DNA of 64,000 nt from assembly GCA_001949185.1 (NCBI GenBank), contig BDGG01000001.1:4890629-4954628 (forward strand), written 5' to 3'. The notes below the pieces were generated by a model that saw only the letters and a list, made by a program, of their open reading frames with translations, was not told where the DNA came from and searched no databases. The stretch comes from Ramazzottius varieornatus (lineage: Eukaryota > Tardigrada > Eutardigrada > Parachela > Ramazzottiidae). This document shows, one piece after another, positions 12,171-24,915 of this stretch (the stretch's first letter is position 1; the number at the start of each line of letters is the position of its first letter). The translations under genes and the position numbers were made by a program.

Positions 12171-12910
12171 CCTGGGTGTGTTCTATCTTTGAGCAAGGTT
12201 GCTTTGGGATCGAACTGTTCTAGCGCTCAAAACGCAAGATCCGGATTTTGGGACCTTGCCTACATTCCCACCTGCAAAACTTTGGCGCCGCACATCGTTG
12301 GACACAACCCAAAACTAATGCTAAGACAGGATTCACCGGAGCATTTAACGGAACCGTAAGCATGTTCCGAAAAAAACTTGGGCAGTTTCCCACCCGGTGC
12401 TCAAGGTTTAAAGTAGGCAGGGTTGTCCGGTAGGCTAGCTCTTACTTTCGCAGGCGTAGAACCGTCCGCTTTTCGTCATATGAGAGTTTCAAGTTCATCA
12501 GTAAAGCAGGTTTATAAAATTTGCAGAACGTTCCAAGAAATCTACCATCGCTAAATCTGGATGATGTTCTGTCACCGTGTTCATGCCGTCACAAGACGAA
12601 CAAAGCAGCCGGCAAAACAGAAGATCCACCGAAACCACTTCGCCGAAAGACGCGGGCATCTCCGTGGGAGGTAGAAAGGACATATTGACATAAATTTCTT
12701 ATGAATTTATAATGAATTTCTTTACAAAAACGAAAACCATAAAACTTTTGACATTCGTAAACGGTATTTCATTTCGCAACAGCGATCACCTTGAACGTTG
12801 ACTGGCTGTAGACTTAAGCCGTTTTGCTATCTGATATACCTGTCGAAAGACAATACTGTACAACTCAGAAGATTTTTGGGTCAGATGATACTTCCACTAC
12901 CGAAAACGCT

Positions 12911-15581
12911 CTATACATAATCGGGAACGAAATTAGCGATAATTTTGAAATCTTCCCGTAATTTCAGAGCGTATGTAATGGATTCCAGAGTGTCAACATC
13001 CCGTAGAACTTCTTGACATAGCTGCAGTAAATTGCTACCATCGCTGACCAATAGACTAGAAAGCATCAGCAAATCCTCGAACATCTTAGTCACATTCGGC
13101 AGTTTCAGCAAAGCCGCACATTCGCGATATTCCTTTAGGTCACAGATCAGCACCATGGATTCTTCCGATGTATACCGAAAGTCATCTAAATGATCCAACA
13201 ATTCCCGATGGAAGCGCAAACCCACTTCTTGCAGGACCACCTGTTGGTTCTTTCCAGTCATCGTCTCCTCGATTGTTCTGATCAACGAGGCGAAGAAGGT
13301 GCATACTGCCTGAGCGGTCTGCGTTACGGTATATCCAGAAGCTGCGCCGGAGAATTCTATTTTCTTCTGTTGAGATAGAAGGTAGCGAACCCACGTCATG
13401 GCGGAGTTGAGGCTTCCTTCCAGGCCTAGTGAGATCTTGCGCTCGATCCTCTCTTTACCGCTTCGAAGTAGATCTTCTAAGGCTTTGGCCTCGTTCTTGA
13501 ATCGCTCGATCTTTTTCAAACAATCATGGACCTGCATAACAAACACGAGGAGACAGGTGTCCAAAATCTGAAAATTGAAAGCGCCTCTTGTGATTACCTG
13601 TAAGATGACAGCATCACAAACTGCAACTGCCAGTTTCGACAACTTGAGGAAAGCCAGGCTAGGTTCATTCTTCGGATCTGCTGGTGCTAAGGCTCGGATA
13701 CCAATATCCAGTCCGTAATCCAGATGGATAAAGATCAAGTTTGTTACAACGGTCTGGCCCAGCTCGTATAAACACGGTCCAACATCGTCCACAGGGACCA
13801 AGCTCAGGGCTCTCTGCGCTGCCTGTCGCAGTTCGCCGAGAATACTCAACGCCATCGACTCGTTGATCAACTTCGTCTCGTAGTTTGGTAGGTTACTCGG
13901 ATGAGCAGCCAAATAGTCTCCGATCAAGGACGGTATACTTTTGTTCGAGGAGAACAAGCTCAGCTCCTTGACTTCAGGTAGAACTTGCACGGTGGCCAGC
14001 TTAGATAGGCCGTATTCGACGCTCATGACGTCGTAGTATTGTTGCAAGATGGACGTGCAGCGCGCCTTTATGAACGAACACTCGGTCAAGACGTAGTTAT
14101 CCAAGTGTTGACCGAGAAGCACTTTCATGATTTGCGGCATACGAAGACCTTTGAACTTGGAAAGAGGAACTTCGAGGGCTCGAAGACGACGGTGTAGCTC
14201 GAAGAGGTGGTGAAGGTAGGTTTCCGTTCCCTGAATGGTCCGAGGGGTGTCCAGGCTGGAATGGACGAGTGGCTCGAGGACCCGACATACCACCTGGGTG
14301 ATAAACTTTTCCATCACCGCATCCGGAGCTGGAAAAAGCCACCTTTCCAGATAAGTTACAAAAACTTATCCGTTGGGCCTAGTCCTTTGCAATATTATGC
14401 AAGGGAGTTATCGTACCCGGGAATACTTCATAGACGAGTTTGTAGGTGGCGTCGCACACCTGGATAATATGCCGGAAAGCGTCACCAGAAGTGTTACCAA
14501 CCGACTTGAGCGCCTTCTCGACGAAGGTCGCGATGGCTTGCGTGAAACCAACTGGATAGTGTTGGAGCGATGAGGCGATTTGCTGCATCAGGTTCAGATT
14601 CATTTGATCGTGGCCACGTTCGAACAGGACGACCAAGTCGCCCATTATCTCATCGTACAGGGCTGCTATACGCTGGCGAGCCATAGCGTAGACATCATCT
14701 TTCTGTACTGAAATGGCTTTGGCAATCTTCATCAAGCCTAGTACCGAACTGGCGACATTCAGATAGTCTTCCAAAGTGCTACGCTGCTGGAGGATTTCCG
14801 GGTAGGACAGCTCGCCCAACTGGTCGGCATCGAGCTCCATGAAAATCAGAAGGAGTTTATGGGCTTGTAACAGTCGGTCTTGTGGTTCCGTTATGGATGA
14901 AATTTTGTCGCAGACTGAATTCATCTTGTGTGAAAGGTTCTTCAGTTCTTCCTGCAGTTTTTCCATCTCGGCTGAAGATCAGTAGTTATGTTAGTATCGT
15001 TTGATCATCGCTGTCACTTTGAACAGCTCAGTCGACCTGGGTTATTCCTCATCGGTTACGGTTATGAAATGCAAAAGGATACCTAAGTTGATTTTGACTT
15101 TGTCCGAACGAGCCAGAAATTGTTCCATCGCCTCGTCTTCCACATGGTTCAGTTCGGCTTCTGCGAACTTGTGTTGGTAGGAAGCCTTACTGTTGATAAA
15201 GACACAGGCATCGAAGAGCTCGTTCAAAGCACGCAGCAAATTTGATGGATTATACTGATTGTTTTCGCCGACATCAACGAAGGATAGGTGGGTTTTTTCC
15301 TGAATCACAGCCGAAGCAGCATCACCCAGCCCTTTGAGGGTGGATGGTCTTGCGCTGGGAGACAGGGTAGCAGTCGACGGTGCCACGCTGAGGGACGACG
15401 GACGAAGATCGAAGCGACTGGAGATGCCAGATACGGCTCGGGCCAACCGACTACTGGCATTATGCTTGATGAAGTTCTCCAGGTACTCATCTGCGTCAAA
15501 GTTGGCATCAAGCAGTTCTTGCCACAAAGCTTCATTGCTGATTGATTGGTGAGAATTAACAGGTTTGCACGCTGGCGGCAT
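12911..15581 (-). CDS. EXOC5: Exocyst complex component 5 (Sec10)
   Basis: Subunit of the exocyst, which tethers secretory vesicles to the plasma membrane. Exons: complement(15083..15581), (14417..14971), (13598..14328), (12911..13531); 801 aa against about 708 in human. Recognised by alignment from memory: an early N-terminal helix (ANFDADEYLENFI), SSITEPQDRLLQAHKLLLIF in the coiled-coil region, and the C-terminal MTGKN-x4-LQEVGLRFHRELLDHL block followed by ICDLKEYRECA. The first three joins are phase 1 and keep the frame. The 66-nt segment 13532-13597 is stop-free and divisible by three; I treat it as an intron (GTAATC...TTATGCAG) because removing its 22 codons restores family spacing. The start may be M at 15581, or an earlier in-frame codon at about 15611. 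The N-terminal Ser-rich linker (about residues 35-75) is longer than in vertebrates. The gene is divergent from the M13 peptidase. Confidence 0.92.
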
Positions 15582-16868
15582 TCTCGTCAAAGAAATCGGC
15601 AAGCAATACAATAGCTATTTTTATTGCCAGGTGAACCCAACACTTCGCTCACTGACGATCAGCCCGACAGTTTGCGCTGCTCTAAGGAGGAGGCCGGAAC
15701 ATGACAGGTTTCGAATCACTGGAAATGGAGGTCGGTAATGGACAAAGCTCAGGGACAACAAACAAGATTATCCGAGTCCAATTAATGTACCGCAAGCATT
15801 ACGCTGCAGTTGTGCGTATCATTTTTGGTTCCGGTCAGGGTTCTGATGCTTCTTTCTATGACTGTTCCCTTCCCGCTTTTCCGTGTGAAACTGACAAGTG
15901 AGACGAGTCCACGTGTAAATGAATAACAAAAGCAATGCGCGGTTGATGCTTAACCTATACGAGGTGAAACTAGCGGAGTTGTCCATGTAAAATCGTATGG
16001 TAGAGTTGCCCACCCCCAAAAGTCTACGCACGCATATGTAGGGTAACTTGATTTGATTAAAAGCAACTGATTTTTCGAAAACAGGTTTTTTAACATTGCG
16101 TCGACCCTCCCTCTTCTCAGCGAATGTCTCTCAATAAATCTGCTCTTCTTTCGTGTATACTATGTTTGACAAATAGATAAACGTTTATTCCTATCGAATC
16201 AACTATAACATGGCGAGATCTGATCACCGGGGGATGAGATCCAGGCCGGACAACTCCCCCATGCGATTTTACATGGATTTTACATGGATAACTCCGCTAG
16301 TTTTACATCGTAGTAATCACATCTATATAGAGACGACATATACAGGAAAAAAGTTGCATTGCATTCCGTCATGTTATATGTATATCGAATGTTTCTCCGC
16401 ACTGGTATCGAACGGAGGGTTGCGATTTGCGAAAGCCATTTTTGAGCCGGTAGTAGGCGTGCACGGTACCAAGGTCGCGATGTTTGAGGCTTCGCATCTT
16501 TGCACCAAATTCCTGAGCGCCAGTAAATCGGAAAATTTTCATAGCAGGGAGGAACAGTTCGGTCCATAATATTCACGTAATTCGTTGACAGAAGGCTCTG
16601 TCCGTATCACAAAATGCACTGGTCGTATCAGTGAATTTTTAATAACAATATCACAAAATGGAAGATAACCTTATCGCATTGTCAAAATCATGCTGAATAT
16701 CGAAAAGCCAACGCGTAATGGATAACATTCCAGTCGCTCACGATCTAATGAGCAGTCAGTGGAACGTCGAAATATCGGGGAACCGTCGTGGAAAGAGGGA
16801 AACACCCCTTTCTCAGTAATTCTCCGTGGGTCGTTACACATCGGTAGTAGGCCTTGCTCACCCCCAAA
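15582..16868. other. Divergent intergenic region, EXOC5 / M13 peptidase
   Basis: 1.29 kb between two divergent starts, so it must hold both promoters; I recognise no specific sites. About 355 bp of it is a MITE (15958-16312). The frame at 16210-16569 runs through that repeat and is not called. Confidence 0.5.
15958..16312. mobile_element. MITE with about 45-bp terminal inverted repeats
   Basis: The left end 15958-16008 (GAAACTAGCGGAGTTGTCCA...) reappears inverted at 16251-16312. The right arm contains a 12-bp internal duplication (ATTTTACATGG twice). Non-coding. Confidence 0.75.
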
Positions 16869-19800
16869 ATGTCCTCCAAACTACTCCACGACATGGAGGA
16901 TCCCAAGAAGAAGAAGGATGAGTCCAGCAAGGGCAAAATTATTGCGCTGATCATCATCGTCCTGCTGGCGTTGTTCATCACCTTCCTGGTTCTTTATCTC
17001 GAGGAACTCAACAAAGGTAAGTTTGTTCTCAGCCGTCTGATCACCTTGAAGTCAAAATTCAATGCTATGTTATTCATAACTAGTTCATTGTAGACCGAAC
17101 GATAATCAAGAGCGAAATTCAAGTGTGCATGAACGCCTCCTGTATCACTGCCGGTAAGTAATAATTATCTAATTCCAACATCGTACCTTCATCCCCATGG
17201 TCAGTCAAACACCTGTAACCTTCTCTGTACTTTAGCTGCTAGCCTTGTGAACAATATGAACAGGTAGGTTTCCCATGTCGATTTGCCATTGGTACAAGGC
17301 TATTTTATACGCTTCGTCCATATGTGATAATCGAACTTTTTATCACGGCAGAAAAGTTAACCCATGCGACAATTTCTACGAGTTCGCTTGTGGTAACTGG
17401 AATAAGACGGAAGTAATACCAGATTCCAATACCCGTTGGGGTGTGTTCGACATTCTGCGACGCCAGCTGCTTCGAGATCTCCGCGGCACTCTGACAGTTG
17501 CTGACATCAGTGCTCTGCCACTAGATACGATGAATTCCACATACAAAATACAACGCTATTTCCACAGCTGCATGGAGACAGGTACGTACGAACTTCTCTA
17601 TATCGTACTGACAACAAAGTTGGGATCCACGACGTAGCAATGTCGTACTTAGCCGTAACCGTGAGTTCTCTATTTCAGAGCAAATAGCCAAAGAGATGCG
17701 CGAACTCGAGCCAATGAAAAATTTTTTTTTGGAAGAAATGGACTTCCCTCTGGAAAACTGGCCAGCGACCAGAGACTTCGTCGCTACAGACCCACAACGT
17801 CTGAAAAACACAATCATGTTGGCTCGAAAGTACGGAAACTCATTAGGCATTTTTAACAACGGTTTGACACCAAACATCAGCGAACCCAAACAAAACGTCA
17901 TCGAGTTCGAGGCAGGAAGATTCACTCTGGATCGCTCAATTCTGGTCAACGCAAGCAAAGCCAGGGAACATAAGGCGTACGTCGACTTCATGGTTGAAGT
18001 TGCCGTCTTGATACAAAGACGATTAGGGAACGAAAACGCAAATGACGAACTTTACCGTCCCATTTTTGAGGATGTTCTGAAGTTCGAGAAGGCTCTGGCG
18101 AATGTAAGTTATACACTGCTGAACAGTACAGCAACACAAATCTTAGTGGGCCATAACATTCGTAAGAATATTGAACTGACAATATCACTGCTTGCTTCTT
18201 TTAAATAATAGTACACACTTCCCCCGGAAAAGCGAAGGAACGAACGCGAGCACTGGCACGAGATGACTTTGAATGACTTTGCGGAGACATACTTCAATCC
18301 TGCGAACGGCAGCGAACCACTGGCGCTCCATATTTATGGAAAAGAATGGGTAAAGTACTTCCAGACTGCCTGGGGTCATCAATCGACTGAAGGTCTCACT
18401 GATAACACGCTGGTTGTGGTCCGCGAGCCCGCATATTATGGGAATGTGACAAGAGCTCTCAGAGGCATTGAGTTCCAATACAGGTAGAGTGCCATTCTGC
18501 ATCATGAGACAGATATATGTAAGCATGCACTATATGGCATCGCATGCGCACCTTGCAGATTTTTTTGGAATTACGTTGGGTGGAAAGTTGTCGAGCCTTT
18601 TGTCAGACATATTGACGACGAATTTCTAGCGATTTACCAACGTTTCCGGAAGGTCACCGCAGGGACCTCAGCGAGTACTCCCCGACCGGAAGTCTGTGTC
18701 GACACGGTCACGAATCACTTTCCCAACGCTGTCGGAAGCCTATACGTCAAGAACTTCTTCCAGCCCCAAGCAAAGAAAGACGTATAGAATTTGAGTTGAC
18801 ACTCACATAAGTCACATTTATACTATAGTCTAATCTACGTTATTCTGTAACTGCAGCTGGAAACAATGGCGGAGCATCTGATGTGGGCATTCAGAGAGAT
18901 TGTCAAAGTACGTTATTTGGTGAATTACAAACTCCTGTTTACTTTCCTGCAAAATATTAACACTACTTCGGGATCTTCTGGAAGGGAAAAGCTTTTCCCT
19001 CCATCAGACGCGCTTAGCCGAACGATCCACCATAACCTCACAAGCAGCGTGAGACCGTGTAATCTCTAACTTTTCGATGTTACAGGAATCACATTGGATG
19101 ACTGAAGCAACGCGTGTACGCGCTTTGGAGAAAGCAAACATGTTCACCAGTCTGATCGCCTATGACGAATACCTTATGAGCGATGACCCCACAGCTCTCA
19201 ACCTCGAACACGAGAGTTTCCGTCCCAATAACACCTACTTCTACAATTATGTCAAGGGGAGAAACTTCGAAACCCAAGTTGAAGGTAAAATGCTGGTCAA
19301 GGGCAACAATGCAAGCGACTGGATCACTGGACCCGCCATCGTCAACGCTTTCTACTCACCCAACCACAACTCTATCTGTGAGTCGTTTTGCCTATCTAGA
19401 TCTAGTTTCGGGAAGTAGACTCACTTGCCGTAATCTTCTTCCAGCTTTCCCGGCTGGTATTCTCCAAGCGCCGTTTCTGGGGCAAGGATATCCGTGGTAT
19501 TGGAACTTTGCTGCCATCGGTACCGTCATCGGTCACGAAATTACCCACGGGTTTGATGATCAAGGTAAAACCTGGAGATATACAATGAGGCCCAGTGAAT
19601 GAACAGAACGCATATTCAGCTTCCGTTGTCCAGGAGCACAAAGTGACGGGGCGGGTTACTTCGACGACTGGTGGGACGAAGCTTCCAAAGCAGCTTTCAA
19701 TCGACGTGCGCAGACCATTATCGACCAATACAGCGGCTACAGTCTCATGGGAGTCCAGCTGAAAGGAGAAAACAACCAAGGCGAAAACATTGCTGACAAT

Positions 19801-20354
19801 GGTGGTATCAAAGAGTCCTACAGGGTGAGAAGGATCTTACGAACACTGTCAAAGAGATAGATACATTGCACTAAGTTAAGTTCTAACAGAGTTGTTCTAA
19901 CAATGTGACCTTCAGGGCTACAAACATTTCCTCAAAAATGTTCTTGAGGTCGACGAAGAACCACGCCTCCCTGGTTTCGAAAACTTTTCCACGGGTAACG
20001 TAGCCATGGGTTAATTCCGATTAGCGTTCTTCATGCAAATCCTGTCCCTTACAGACCAGATGTTCTTCCTGAGCTACGCTCAAATGTGGTGCGGAGACTA
20101 TCGACTGGAGGAGCTTCAGCTTCAAGTTAACCGTGAGTTATTTCTGGATTGATAACCCTAAGCACATTGTGCGACAATAATTTGATTGCTAACTTGAACA
20201 CATGTATAGATGTCTATGTTATCGATTAGGTCCTCACAGCCCAGGACGATTTCGAATAATTGGCCCGCTACAGAACTCTCCTGAGTTCTCTCAGGCTTAC
20301 CGCTGTGCTCCGGATACCTACATGAACCCTGCAGCGAAAGCCGCAGTTTGGTAA
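16869..20354 (+). CDS. M13 zinc metallopeptidase, neprilysin-like
   Basis: Membrane ectopeptidase that trims extracellular peptides. Fourteen exons: 16869..17016, 17094..17153, 17236..17263, 17352..17581, 17679..18103, 18212..18483, 18559..18781, 18857..18907, 19086..19377, 19445..19564, 19634..19824, 19916..19994, 20055..20132, 20230..20354; 773 aa in one frame. It is a type II membrane protein: Lys-rich cytoplasmic tail, then helix [20 protein letters not shown] (about residues 25-44). Family landmarks are present: [23 protein letters not shown], zinc site [12 protein letters not shown], third ligand ENIADNGG, and QMWCGDYR. Many N-x-S/T sites suit an ectodomain. The C-terminus ends NPAAKAAVW*, where the family normally has a cysteine three residues from the end (C-x-V-W) paired with the Cys of WCG; here it is Ala. 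Catalytic residues look intact. It is close to neprilysin/ECE, but orthology within the family is not resolved. Confidence 0.93.
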
Positions 20355-22658
20355 TCTTGTTATGGAAGTTCGAAAGTACAGGTTTAGTTTATCCTTTTTC
20401 CCTTCCCGATACTCTGAATAGCATTTTTACGATTCTGTAAACTGCTTCCTTTGTCTCTTGACCGTACACTGAACCCTGTATAGACAAAGGCAGAAACTGG
20501 ATAAAGGCAAGCAGTTTTGGAGAAAAGAGATTGAGCTTTCCCAGTTCCGTTTGCAGTGTGCAGCGTTACTCGTGGTATAAAATGAAAAGAAAGTGCTTGT
20601 TTTCTCGTGGGGTAGGCTTGAGAAAAATTTCCACCGCCCTCCCCCAACCCCCGGCCCGTTAATACCACGGGTCGGCTAGGGCCGGAATTGGTGGAAAAAC
20701 GACCACCATAAATGTCTCTGATATACAAGAGGTGGAAATTCCCATCCTGGAAGGACAGGGTGGGAACGGCAGGACGGAAAAGCTGGGAGCAAGTGGCAGG
20801 GTGGAATTACCGGTGTTCCGTGACATCAAACCCGGAAATCACGAGCTTTAAAAATTCCTGGTGTCTGTTTGAGGGGTTCCCAGTTAGCTACCTCGTTTGT
20901 AACCTATAGAGTACTGTAGTATTCCTTCCAATCTAGGCCACACACCATCAGCCAGTACGATCCCGGCATGCCACGCGGAGCACTCTATGACATCAGTGCA
21001 TCGAAACTAATAGAAGACATCAGTCCGACGGTTGCAGTTACTGGGATTACCTAGGGCGGTGCTGCAATGTACAAAATGCATACCGGTTCAAAAACTCGAT
21101 TAGCAATAGTAACTACAAGGCCACAGTATGCTTCTGTGTCTTACTGATCGATAGACTATTCAAAATACCCAGCCGGTAGGGATGCATTTTGAACACAGTA
21201 CAGTAACCCACGGCGATTCAAAAATACTGAATCCTTTTTGAATTTTTACCGCTCCGATTACGCAATGACAGTCGCTGTGTTTCCATAGTCGTATTTCTGT
21301 TCACCAGCGATTATCAGAGGAGGTTCATTGCAGGACGATACGCACCACCGCAACCAAGTAGCTCTAGGTATCACCGCTTCGTGACTCGACACCGACCGCG
21401 GCCTCCCCTTACTGATCGCATCAAAAGCTCCGCTTCAGTACTGGCGCGACGTCGGTTCACTCTGTCCACAAGATCGACATTAGCATAAAACCATCGCACT
21501 GTCTTACATTCTTTTGGCTGGCGATTCGTGGTCAATTTTCCGGTACGTTTGGTCTAGCAAATGCGGGAAAAGTTAGATGTAGTGTGATGTATTAACATGA
21601 TCGAACGCGTTGGATGCGATGGAAAATGGTGTAAAGCACTTTTCCGGTCCTGCTGCTGGTAGTGTTGCCTGTTCGTTTTGCTGGAGAGCAGTTCGTCGTG
21701 GACTGTACTGGCTGGTCAAACAGTTCACTCTACAACCAGTGATGACTCGGGACTGGCTTACCGTGTCGAGCATCCATTATTGGATTCTTTTTTTGTTAAG
21801 TGTATTTGAGAAATTAGCTTTGATACCCGCCGGTGCGGCGGCCCATCGAAGTTTTTGATTTTTTCGTCTAGAAGGAACTGTGACTGCACTTGAGTGACCC
21901 AACGAAATTCTACACTGACACACCGCTAATCTTGAAAGGTTCGATTCCATAAGGAGAGTTGCAGTCTTTCTATAGTCGCGCTTTTGAGATATATCAGGTT
22001 ATGGGACAAATTCCAATATAATTACTGCACTCTAATATAATTTCTTCCGATCGTCTGGCTTTACAAGATGCACTTCCTGGTTCCGCGTTCGCATTCACCC
22101 AATCTAATTCGAGACATATCCTGAACCCAATGGGTGAATTTTTCATCCGCGGTGGCTACACAAAACAATAGCGCTGTCTGGAGGAAGAGAAAAGCACTTT
22201 AGGTATGGACTTCCTGCAGTTGTTTCAGAAGTGAACAAAGGTGCGGCTGTTCTTGAAGGTGGAAGTACCACTCAGTACAGATAAGGCTATTCGCTGTGTC
22301 ACTATAACGAGATTTTGCAGTTCTTAAAAATCTCCCTCATTCGTCTGCAGAGTGATCAGATTTTCTGCCGGTCCACAGACGGTAGATTGTTAATTGTAAT
22401 GTGATACGTTACGTTGGTCTCATGGTGTTTGGGAGGCGTTTTGTTTCATTTCGTTGAAACCACGCGACATTAAGGAATTGCTGGCTCAGTTGACGGAGAG
22501 AAGTTGCGTTAACTCCAAGATCTTTGATGGACTAACGAAGTAAACCAATAAATTGAAAAATTAAAAACGCAATCGGTCAGTCAAGTGGAAAGTTTGATAT
22601 CGGCTATATCGTTTCCCACCCCGGACTGGCTTGCTAGCCTCCCCCTGGGTGATTTTTA
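20355..22658. other. Intergenic stretch, no confident gene
   Basis: 3' side of the peptidase gene. A short open segment at about 20938-21050 follows a plausible acceptor (TCTAG) but shows no domain and no upstream partner. Nothing else is recognisable up to the transposon at 22659. Confidence 0.4.
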
Positions 22659-24915
22659 CGAGGGGATTGAGCCAATGCTTCAGTCTTATTTCACAAACTG
22701 AAACGACAGACAGGTAGAGGAGAGTTTTCTCTATCGACTGGGATAGACCAGGCCGGCAGAAAAAAATCCTGGAAGACGCAACAGGAAGCGGAAGTGACGT
22801 CAAAACCTGGGCGGAACATCGGCATCAGTCAAGTAATTTGATTGTGTGCTGGTTGATTCGCTATTTGATTGGTCTGTAACACTATATGGGTAGACGAGCA
22901 GCTGATCACTACGGTTTTGATTGTTGTGTCAAACTTCGTTCTCTTTTCTCGTTTTCTCTCCTCCAGTCATCGCAGACATGGATTCTATTAAAACCTTGAA
23001 CATCCTAAAGCTTTTGGAGATGGACTATGAACTTTTGGAGATGGACTTTTGAAGCCTATCCGAATCCAACATTCGCTTGCAGACTTTCTGGACATTTACA
23101 TCAACCAAGCTGGAAGTCCGATCTTCAGTACGAGCGACAGATCAGTATGTCGACGTTCGAAGAGTTCGAAAAGTCTGTCGCAGAACTCAACCTGTTGACA
23201 GGACATCGCGAAGCCGATTTTGAGCCACCCCAAACGATCGCCTTGTAGAACCTGACTCAAGCGCAACTGAACCTTCTTCGCATGAGCTGTTTGTGCCTAG
23301 AATTCCCGATCCAAAAGTGCCATCGAGCCAAGCAGCTGATCTCGATTACAAGAAACGCACCGTGCGATTCTGGAGTAATACCATCACAAAGAAGCGACGT
23401 AGTTTGTCAAGTGTTCAAGTCTTATTCAAGAAAGTTACCAGAGTGCGTCAGCTCAATGAATGGGAGCGGCAGGTAGAAAACGGTGATTCGCGTATCGATA
23501 AGCTGAAGGCGTTACGACTGGAGACTGGAAGACAGTTCTTTCTTGCCAAGCAGAAGCCTCACGTAGTGAAAGACATAGACATCCGGCGATGGGCTGTCAC
23601 CGCGAATAGCGAGATCGACCTTCCTTGTTTTGTAGCGTCGTCATATTGGGTTAGCAGATTTAGCGGTAAGTGCCATATCGCGTTCTAATTTTATTCGGTG
23701 ATAGCGACGCCTGAGTGAACCTTTTGTTGTCAATATTCCTCAACGAATTAATTTGCGGTTTAGGTCCTACGGCATCTGCGACCGCAAAATCACCAGGTTC
23801 GTGACAGAAAAGTATCTGCAGGAAGAACCAGATAGAAAGAAGAGTGCTGACTAATGCGTTGCTCTCGTCAGATCAAGGATTCAAGCATTTGGACTGGACT
23901 GCCTCTGGAACGCTGATCAGTCTGGATTCGAATACGAGATGAGGCCAGGTCGGACTTTGGATTTGCTGGGCGCAAAGCACGTTCTTGCTCTCACTGTGTC
24001 TTAGAATTCCATGACTCACAGTTACACTGTGATGATGTGTGTCTCACCAGGTGCTCGAAAGTATCTTCCCGTTCTTTTCATTACACTGCAGAAAGTTAAA
24101 GGTGTCTTCGGGCCGATCGTGAAAAGAACGATGTTTAAAGCGAGCAACCTTCACGTTACCGCATCATCATCCGGCAAAATGACAAAGGAGCTTTTCGTCG
24201 AATGGTGCGAAAAGGTTTTCTTCCCACAAATGGACGGATATTGCTTGTTCCTGGTAGATTCTTGGCCGACGTTTGCCGATCAAAAAGCTGTAGAGGAAGT
24301 CAAGCCAGAAGAACTGGAGTACGAGATGATCACAATTCCTCCTAAAGTCACCGGCCAGATCCAGCCTCTAGATGTGCTGCGTTTTCGGATGTACAAAGGA
24401 TACTTTCGAAAGGTGTCAAATTGGATATTTCTGAACGATCAACCTGTACAGGTTCACCATCGGGACGTTATTCTCATGCTGCATTCGCTGATCTATCAGC
24501 AGTTCACTTCTCGTAGGTTTGAAAATCTCATCGCACAAGCCGGGCATTTGTCTGGATATATTGACAGGTCTTACAAGTACGTAAATCCTGCGGAATTTTG
24601 TTTTGATGGACTAGTTGGTCCTTGTGACCGTGTTGACTGTAACCGCTCGTTGCTGTTGAAGTGTGGCTGGTGTAAGGCTTCATTGTGCTTCCATCATTTT
24701 TACGAGAGATATCATTTATGTAAAACTTATGTTCCTTGATGGTCTATCTTTACCATGTTCCGCTCAGATTCTGACGTCACTTCCGTTTCCTGTTGTGTCT
24801 TCCAGGATTTTTTTCTGCCGGCCTGGTCTATCCCAGTCGATAGAGAAAACTCTCCTCTACCTGTCTGTCGTTTCAGTTTGTGAAATAAGACTGGAGCATT
24901 GGCTCAATCCCCTCG
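22659..24915 (+). mobile_element. 2.26-kb DNA transposon with about 150-bp TIRs and TTA duplication
   Basis: Both ends are CGAGGGGATTGAGCCAATGC and its complement, and the inverted arms match closely for about 150 bp inward (22659-22810 and 24765-24915). The element is flanked on each side by TTA (22656-22658 and 24916-24918), so the target duplication appears to be 3 bp. It contains a pogo/Tigger-like transposase on the plus strand. The arms are similar enough to suggest fairly recent activity. The frame at 22561-22803 (minus) is only the left arm read through. Confidence 0.88.
22979..24739 (+). pseudogene. Pogo/Tigger-like DDE transposase, interrupted
   Basis: Transposase of the element 22659-24915. 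Readable parts: a CENP-B-type HTH segment (23293-23670, WVSRF, continuing in another frame as SYGICDRKITRFVTEKYLQ at about 23765-23850), and a DDE_1 catalytic half (24011-24739) with SSSGKMTKELFVEWCE, FLVDSWPTFADQ (second Asp position) and a MITIPP...QIQPLD stretch typical of pogo. The C-terminus adds a Cys/His cluster (CDRVDCNRS, CGWCKASLC, HHFYERYHLC), probably a small zinc-binding module. Between 23690 and 24010 the frame is broken, by either decay or an unresolved intron (donor GTAAGT at 23666, acceptor TTTAG at 23762, one base out of phase). Confidence 0.7.

Larger units (their letters stand above)
7380..12910. other. Long stretch without a confident gene
   Basis: Holds a TIR element (9621-10115), a 34-bp tandem duplication (11698-11765) and an N gap inside an inverted repeat (12020-12170). 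A GC-rich part (7666-8013, minus) has a 115-codon frame starting with ATG; its 3' half is two imperfect copies of about 100 bp (each containing TGGCGGGTTA), so I regard it as repeat-derived. Frames at 10562-10813, 10866-11263, 11444-11695 and 12498-12683 (minus) show no domain. I found no tRNA-like box motifs. Confidence 0.45.

Noticed and set aside
16210-16569. 119-codon plus frame and overlapping minus frame
   Set aside because: Mostly MITE sequence, with no domain or splice context.
22561-22803. 80-codon minus frame, nearly identical to a plus frame at 24760-24941
   Set aside because: Both are the long TIRs of the transposon 22659-24915 read through, not a gene pair.
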